A DNA stretch of 64,000 nucleotides, from assembly GCF_021462225.1 (NCBI RefSeq), contig NC_061808.1, positions 26,635,119 through 26,699,118 on the forward strand, given 5' to 3'. The stretch comes from Girardinichthys multiradiatus (Eukaryota; Chordata; Actinopteri; Cyprinodontiformes; Goodeidae). Both the position numbers and the translations under genes were made by a program. How positions within the stretch are numbered: position 1 is the stretch's first letter; each line of letters starts with the position of its first letter. The notes under the pieces are model-generated. The model saw only the letters and a program-made list of their open reading frames with translations, ran no database searches and was not told the DNA's origin. Positions 49,401 to 58,400 of this stretch are shown here, in pieces.

Positions 49401-52400
49401 TGTGATGTTCCTCCAGGACCAAACATCGAGCTAAACATAGACTGAGCACCTTATTACAACCTAAACAAAAATCCAGGCCTGTATTCAGAGTTTGCTGATC
49501 AGTCAGGCATGTAATGCCTTAGGGTTGAAAGGAAGTGTGAAACAAACACAAGGTGGAAAGGGCTAAATACAAACAGAAAGTTTCCACAGAGACAAATGTC
49601 CAAAATTCACAAAACATAAATAGCTGAATAATTCTATAATGACATATTTGTCAGAATTACTAAAAACAACCCAAAAAGCTGCAAATGTTGGTGTAATTTT
49701 ACAGTAGAAACAGAGCAATAGACAATGGCTTTTGTTAAAACTCAGTACATAACCAAAACCTTGTTGCCTGCATAAGTAAACATTTACGGTGAAAACTGAA
49801 AATTACCTCAAATCCCTAATCCGTTTTATTTCAGCACACTAATTATTTAGATTTACATAACTTCCAGATGATTTGCTTCAACATTTCTTACCTGTGTAAA
49901 TCTGGATCTTGGAAACCTCTGACAGGGTAATGACACAATGATCAAATCAATACTTTAGCTTACAAGGGTGCACTTGTTCTAACAAACCTGTAGTTTTTTC
50001 TAAAGCTGTTCTTATTGGAGCATTTAACAAACTAAAACAGATCTGAGAAAAGTCTTAAACTATGCCTCAGTGATTATTATTTTTAAATTAAGCTGCACAT
50101 TGAAAAATATTCAAGTGACTTTAACAAGAGAAATAGAGATCACTTAACAAACAGAATGTCATTGTTTTGCCTTGCATTTTCATTGGTGTTTGATATTTAC
50201 TGCATGAGGCATAGTCCTGGAATTTAGACAGGCACATAAAGCTTGGCTCCATATTCTCTAGACTTTAGACAGAATAAGTATCTAATCCTTTTGCACCAGT
50301 CGTGCAAATCTGATAATATCATCCTTATGTGGCTTGTCAGGCCATTCTGAGAGTAGTTTGCATGTTCTCCTTGTGCATATGTGGATTTTGTTCTAGGTAT
50401 TACAGCAGTCTCTAAAAGTTCAGAAACACATGTCCTGGGTTAATTGAGACTTGAGAGTTGACCAGAGTGTATACAGCTTCTAACCTGTTGGCTCCTGGGA
50501 TGGACCCCAGCTCCCAATGGTCATGAGAAGATACAGGATACAAGAGGCACAACAAATAGATGGATGGATGGATGGATGGATGGATAGAGACTGTCACTAT
50601 GATCAGCCTCATTATATTGAATAATTTGCTCCACCACCTTACCCCTAAATATTGTTGCAATGTAATTTGGCAATAGTTACACATATCTAACACTGTGTAA
50701 AACTAGACAATATATGAACTGTCAGTGTTGTGTTCATTGCAACAAGGGTCAGAGTGAGAGGCCAGCTGCCTAACAAGCCACTGGGATGCAGTCAGTTGTG
50801 CTAGACCGAGATATTAACAAAGATGCTTTCATCATCCTAATCCTAACAGAGCTCAATATTGGTCTATAACGCTCTATTGACTGGGAGGGATTTTACAGGG
50901 GAAATGGTGAGTGGATGCAGCACTAGAGTAAAGGTAAATGGTGAAAAAGGTAATTATGCATTACTGTTTGAAAAACAAGGAAACAAAGTGACATCTGCAA
51001 AATTTAGTCCTATGGCTTTTAACAAAATACAGCGCCTGCTTTTTAAACAATCTCATCATGGCATAAATGTTTTATGAATCTTGGGGATTTAATCCCTTTT
51101 TTAACTGTTGTGTTTCCAGGGTGGAATACAGCAAACAACTTCAATGATTGTTTGACTTTGAATTTATTGTAAATTTCTCTGAACCACTTAGGGGCAAAAT
51201 TATATGCAGAAGTTCAAATATATACAGTTAAACCAGATGTTAATAAACACTGTATAAAAAGGTACAGAAACATTTTTCTCACTATCTGACATGAAAACAG
51301 ACAAAACGTTTCAGGTTTTAGGTGGGTCAGGGTTAGAAAAATAATTTCTGTTTGATAAATACCAGAATAATAAGGGAGAGATTTTTTTATTTTTTAACTT
51401 TTTAAATTTTTTTAACAAATTTAGAAGTTTACATACATTTCCTCGGTGTTTGGAACACTTGTCTTTTACTGTACGATGTAGGTCAAACATTCTGGGCATC
51501 TAACCATAAGCTTCTCACAATAGTTTGCTTGGATTTAGCTCAGTTCTCCTAACAGGTCAGGTTTATAGGTCACCTTGCTCAGATGATCCATCCCCACATC
51601 CAGTCCATCTTTCCCCTCCAACCTTCCTTCAATAACGTTTAAACTCATATCATTCTGCCGTGGTTCTTGCTGGTGCAGTTCGCTCCTCATGATGACATTT
51701 CTTTTGTGAAGCGCACCAGTCTGTTTGGCAGCAAAACACCCACTCAGCATGATGCTGCCACCCCCATACATCATAATTGGGTTGCTTGCGAGCTTCCCTA
51801 TTTTTTTCTCTATACAGGTCCTTCTCAAAATATTAGCATATTGTGATAAAGTTCATTATTTTCCATAATGTCATGATGAAAATTTAACATTCATATATTT
51901 TAGATTCATTGCACACTAACTGAAATATTTCAGGTCTTTTATTGTCTTAATACGGATGATTTTGGCATACAGCTCATGAAAACCCAAAATTCCTATCTCA
52001 CAAAATTAGCATATCATTAAAAGGGTCTCTAAACGAGCTATGAACCTAATCATCTTAATCAACGAGTTAACTCTAAACACCTGCAAAAGATTCCTAAGGC
52101 CTTTAAAACTCCCAGCCTGGTTCATCACTCAAACCCCCAATCATGGGTAAGACTGCCGACCTGACTGCTGTCCAGAAGGCCACTATTGACACCCTCAAGC
52201 AAGAGGGTAAGACACAGAAAGAAATTTATGAACAAATAGGCTGTTCCCAGAGTGCTGTATCAAGGCACCTCAGTGGGAAGTCTGTGGGAAGGAAAAAGTG
52301 TGGCAGAAAACGCTGCACAACGAGAAGAGGTGACCGGACCCTGAGGAAGATTGTGGAGAAGGGCCGATTCCAGACCTTGGGGGACCTGCCGAACTAGTGG

Positions 52401-55400
52401 ACTGAGTCTGGAGTAGAAACATCCAGAGCCATCGTGCACAGGCGTGTGCAGGAAATGGGCTACAGGTGCCGCATTCCCCAGGTCAAGCCACTTTTGAACC
52501 AGAAACAGCGGCAGAAGCGCCTGACTTGGACTACAGAGAAGCAGGACTGGACTGTTGCTCAGTGGTCCAAAGTACTTTTTTCGGATGAAAGCAAATTCTG
52601 CATGTCATTCGGAAATCAAGGTGCCAGAGTCTGGAGGAAGACTGGGGAGAAGGAAATGCCAGAAGTCCAATGTCAAGTACCCACAGTCAGTGATGGTCTG
52701 GGGTGCCGTGTCAGCTGCTGGTGTTGGTCCACTGTGTTTTATCAAGGGCAGGGTCAATGCAGCTAGCTATCAGGAGATTTTGGAGCACTTCATGCTTCCA
52801 TCTGCTGAAAAGCTTTATGGAGATGAAGATTTCATTTTTCAGCACGACCTGGCACCTGCTCACAGTGCCAAAACCACTGGTAAATGGTTTACTGACCATG
52901 GTATCACTGTGCTCAATTGGCCTGCCAACTCTCCTGACCTGAACCCCATAGAGAATCTGTGGGATATTGTGAAAGGAACGTTGAGAGACTCAAGACCCAA
53001 CACTCTGGATGAGCTAAAGGCCGCTATCGAAGCATCCTGGGCCTCCATAAGACCTCAGCAGTGCCACGGGCTGATTGCCTCCATGCCACGCCGCATTGAA
53101 GCAGTCATTTCTGCAAAAGGATTCCCGACCAAGTATTGAGTGCATAACTGTACATGATTATTTGAAGGTTGACGTTTTTTGTATTAAAAACACTTTTCTT
53201 TTATTGGTTGGATGAAATATGCTAATTTTGTGAGATAGGAATTTTGGGTTATCATGAGCTCGTTCGTTCGTTCGTCGTCTTCCGCTTATCCAGGACCGGG
53301 TCGCGGGGGCAGCAGACTCAGCAGAGACGCCCAGACGTCCCTCTCTCCAGATACCTCCTCCAGCTCCTCCAGGGGGAGCCCAAGGCGTTCCCAGGCCAGC
53401 CGAGAGACATAGTTCCTCCAGCGTGTCCTGGGCCGTCCCCTGGGCCTCCTCCCGGTGGGACGTGCCTGGAACACCTCCCGAGGAAGGCGTCCAGGAGGCA
53501 TCCGGTATAGATGCCCGAGCCACCTCAACTGGCTCCTCTCAATGTGGAGGAGCAGCGGCTCTACTCCGAGCTCCTCCCGGATGGCCGAGCTCCTCACCCT
53601 ATCTCTAAGGGAGTGCCCGGCCAACCTACGGAGGAAGCTCATTTCAGCCGCTTGTATCCGTGATCTCGTTCTTTCGGTCATGACCCAAAGTTCATGGCCA
53701 TAGGTGAGGGTAGGAACGTAGACCGACCAGTAAATTGAGAGCTTTGCTTTTCGGCTCAGCTCTCTCTTCACCACAATGGACCGGCACAGCGCCCCCATTA
53801 CTGTGGCAGCCGCATTGATCCGTCTGTCGATCTCCCGCTCCATTCTTCCCTCACTCGTGAACAAGACCCCGATATACTTAAACTCCTCCACTTGAGGCAG
53901 GAACTCCCCTCCAACCTGAAGAGGACAAGCCACCATTTTCCGGTCGAGTACCATGGCCTCGGACTTGGAGGAGCTGATCCTCATCCCAGCCGCTTCACAC
54001 TCGGCTGCGAACCGCCACAGCGCATGCTGTAGGTCTTGGCTAGAGGGGGCCAGCAGGACCACGTCATCCACAAAAAGAAGAGACGAAATCCACTGGTCCC
54101 CAAACCAGACCCCCTCCGGCCCTTGGCTGCGTCTAGAAATCCTGTCCATAAAAGTTATGAACAGGACCGGCGACAAAGGGCAGCCCTGCCGGAGTCCAAC
54201 ATGCACTGGGAACAGGTCCGACTTAGTGCCGGCAATGCGGACCAAACTCCTGCTCCGCTTGTACAGGGACCGGATGGCCCCTAATAAAGGGCCCCCGATT
54301 CCATACTCCTGGAGCACCCCCCACAGGGCATCACGAGGGACACAGTCGAATGCCTTCTCCAGGTCCACAAAACACATGTCAACCGGTTGGGCAAACTCCC
54401 ATGAACCCTCGAGCACCCTGTAGAGGGTATAGAGCTGGTCCAGTGTTCCACGGCTGGGACGAAAACCACACTGTTCCTCCTGAAGCCGAGGTTCGACTAT
54501 CGGTCGGACTCTCCTCTCCAATACCCTGGCATAGGCCTTACCAGGGAGGCTGAGGAGTGTGATCCCCCTGTAGTTGGAACACACCCTCCGGTCCCCCTTC
54601 TTATAAAGGGGGACCACCACCCCAGTCTGCCAGTCCAGAGGCACTGTCCCCGACCGCCACGCAATGTTGAAGAGGCGTGTCAACCATGACAGCCCTACAA
54701 CATCCAGAGACTTGAGGTACTCAGGGCGGATCTCATCCACCCCCGAAGCCTTGCCAACGCGGAGCTTTTTAACCACCTCGGTGACTTCAGCCTGGGTGAT
54801 GAAAGAGTCCAACCCCGAGTCCCCAGCCTCTGTTTCCACCACGGAATGCGTAATGGCAGGATTGAGGAGATCCTCGAAGTACTCCTTCCACCGCCCGATA
54901 ATGTCCTCAGTCGAGGTCAGCAGTCTCCCGCCCCCACTATAAACAGTGTTGGCAAAGCACTACTTCCCCCTCCTGAGGCGCCGGACGGTTTGCCAGAATC
55001 GCTTCGAGGCCAACCGGTAGTCCTTCTCCATGGCCTCACCGAACTCTTCCCAGGCCCGAGTTTTTGCCTCTGCCACAGCCCGGGCCGCAGCACGCTTGGC
55101 CTCACGGTACCCGTCAGCCGCCTCAGGAGTCCCACAAGCCAACCACAGCCGATAGGACTCCTTCTTCAGCTTAACAGCATCCCTTACTGCCGGTGTCCAC
55201 CACCGGGTTCTGGGATTGCTGCCACGACAGGCACCGCAGACCTTACGGCCGCAGCTATGGGCAGCAGCATCAACAATAGATGCAGAGAACATGGTCCACT
55301 CGGACTCTATGTCTCCAACATCCCCCGGGATCTGGTCGAAGCTCTCCCAGAGGTGGGAGTTGAATACATCCCTGGCCGAGGGCTCCGCCAGGCGTTCCCA

Positions 55401-58400
55401 GCAGACCCTCACTATGCGCTTGGGCCTGCCGAGTCTGTCCGGCTTTCTCCTCCTCCAGCGGATCCAACTCACCACCAGGTGATGATCAGTGGACAGCTCA
55501 GCCCCTCTCTTCACCCGAGTGTCCAAAACATGCGGCCGAAGGTCTGATGATACGACAACAAAGTCGATCATCCACCTCCTGCCTAGGGTGTCCTGGTGCC
55601 AAGTGCACTGATGGACACCCTTATGTTTGAACATGGTGTTCGTTATGGACAATCCGTGACTAGCACAGAAGTCCAATAACAAAACACCACTCGGATTCAG
55701 ATCGGGGAGGCCATTCCTCCCGATCACGCCTCTCCAGGTGTCACTGTCGTTCCCCACGTGGGCGTTGAAGTCCCCCAGCAGAATAATGGAGTCCCCGGGA
55801 GGGGCACTATCCAGCACCCCCGACAGGGACGCCAAGAAGGCAGGGTACTCTGCACTACCACTCGGCCCGTAGGCCGAAATGATAGTCAGAGACCTCTCCC
55901 CAACCCGAAGGCGCAGGGATACAACCCTCTCATCCACTGGGGTAAACCCCAACACGAGACGGCTGAGCTGGGGGGCAACAAGCAAACCCACACCAGCCCG
56001 CCGCCTCTCCCCGTGGGCCACTCCAGAGTAGAAGAGAGTCCAACCCCTCTCAAGGAGATGGGTTCCAGAGCCCACGCTGTGCGTGGAGGCAAGCCCGACT
56101 ATTTCTAGTCGATATCTCTCGACCTCCCGCACAAGCTCAGACTCCTTCCCCCCCAGCGAGGTGACATTCCACGTCCCTAGAGCCAGCCTAAGCATCCGGG
56201 GATCGGGCCGCTGAGGTCTCCACCTTCGTCCGCCACCCAATCCTCTTTGCACCGGTCCCTCATGGTTCCCCCTGCAGGTGGTGGGCCCACTGGAGGATGG
56301 CCTCGCGTCTCTCATTCGGGCTTGGCCCGGCCGGGTCCCGCGAGGAGCAACCCGGCCACCAGGCGCTCTCCGACGAGTCCCGACCCCAGGCCTGGCTCCA
56401 GGGTGGGACCCCGGCTCCGCCGTACCGGGCGAAGTCACGTGCCTCGATATTGTGTTCTTCATGAGGGGTTCTTGAACCATTCTTTGTCTGACCCATCACA
56501 TCACCTAGAACCTGTTTGCCATGGGAGACCCTACCAGGGGCATTTAGGACCCAGACAACATAGCCTCTAGGATCATTTGAGCACTCAAACTCCTCCACCA
56601 CGTTAAGGTGACGGTTCAAGGAGGGGCTTATTGTGGTCACCAGAGAAAGTGAGCTACTTGTATTCATTTGCTGCAACTGGCCTTCTGGACAGCAGTCAGG
56701 TCGGCAGTCTTACCCATGATTGGGGTTTTGAGTGATGAACCAGGCTGGGAGTTTTTAAGGCCTCAGGAATCTTTTGCAGGTGTTTAGAGTTAACTCGTTG
56801 ATTCAGATGATTAGGTTCATAGCTCGTTTAGAGACCCTTTTAATGATATGCTAATTTTGTGAGATAGGAATTTTGGGTTTTCATGAGCTGTATGCCAAAA
56901 TCATCCGTATTAAGACAATAAAAGACCTGAAATATTTCAGTTAGTGTGCAATGAATCTAAAATATATGAATGTTAAATTTTCATCATGACATTATGGAAA
57001 ATAATTAACTTTATCACAATATGCTAATATTTTGAGAAGGACCTGTATGTAACAATGAACATTATGACCAAACACTTCAGCACTTTAGCTTAATCAGACA
57101 ACAAGACATGTCTCCAAAAATCAAGGTCTTTGTCCCTGTGTGCATTTGCAAACAGTAATCTGTTTTTATGTTACTTTTAGATTAATAGCTTCTTCCTCTC
57201 TGATTTGCCTTACAGTCCATGTTTAAACATGACTCTCACTGTGGACAATGACATTCTCTTACCTACTTCAGCCAGCATCTTCACAAAGTCTGTAGCTGTT
57301 GTTGTGGGGTGGATACACACATTTCCCACCAAAACATGTTTGTCTCCTTAAACGATACGATGGCGGGATATTCCCATGGTGTGTATATTTCTGTATAATT
57401 ACTTTAAGTACCCATGGATGAACCAGATTTCTGGAGGTCCACAATTTCCCTCTTGATGTCCTGTCTGATTTATCTAGATTTTACCTTGGTGTCACAAAAT
57501 GAACCACTGTGTTTGAGGAGTGCCCTTAAAATACATCGAGATGTGCTTTCATTGAAAAATGTTGTATTATCTATTAAACTTATCTTGGCTTTTCTTTATT
57601 TTTTGCCCAGTGCACTTGCTAATGTAGAAAACACAAAAAGCTTAAAAATAGAAAGCCCATGCCATGAGAAGGGACACTGACACGTAGTTAATCTGCATAG
57701 TTAATAATCTGCATGTTTTGATATATCTTTCCAGAGAAAGTGAGCTACTTGTATTCATTTGCTGCAGCTTTACAATTTTTTTGTCTTCCTGAATCGCAAG
57801 TGCCAATGACTGATCTGGAAGTCTTGTCCAGTCAAAGTTTATAGCTACATCACGTTTCAAAATTAACCTAAGTTTATCAAATTTTAAATACTGATTAATT
57901 AATAAATATTAGCGAACAGCAACAAATAATACATTTCACCATTGCCGGGTTGCTGGAGGGGGTCTCTCCTACTCCAGTCAGTGGCGAGAGACGGGGAACA
58001 CCCACGACAGGTTGCCCATACATCATAGGGCAATACAGAGACACAGAACATACAATCCACGCATGCTCACACTTATACCTATGGACAATATAGAGACACC
58101 AATTAACCCAACTGTCATGTTTTTGGGTTGCTGGAGGAAGCCAGTTAACCCTGACAACCCATTCATGCATGGGCAGCACATGCAAACTCCCCACAGAAAG
58201 ACCTCAGGCCATTATTCAAACCCGGGATCTTCTTGCTGGGCTGCAGTGCCGCTGACTGTTACGCTGTGCAGTCCAACAACAAATGGACAAAACATTATTA
58301 AATAACCAAACAACTCAGAAAAAGCTTGAATTAAGCTTCTCAATGTTCTATGTCCAATAACAAGTTATTTAAAAATGTATTTATGTTTATATTTTAAAAG

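Larger units (their letters stand above)
53261..56641 (-). mobile_element. RTE-like LINE, near-intact full-length copy (3.4 kb)
   Basis: Runs on the - strand from a 5' end TGACCACAATAAGCCCC (near 56639) to a 3' tail of (ACGA)n at 53261-53276. One long frame of 1065 codons (56480 to 53286) is broken only by a TAG at 54960-54962, which is CAG in the copy at 19392. Sits in opsin intron 1, same strand as the gene, between a cut Tc1 and an inverted Tc1 fragment. Confidence 0.92.

Noticed and set aside
50555..50590. CRISPR-like short repeats
   Set aside because: Plain ATGG microsatellite without spacers. The window is vertebrate nuclear DNA.
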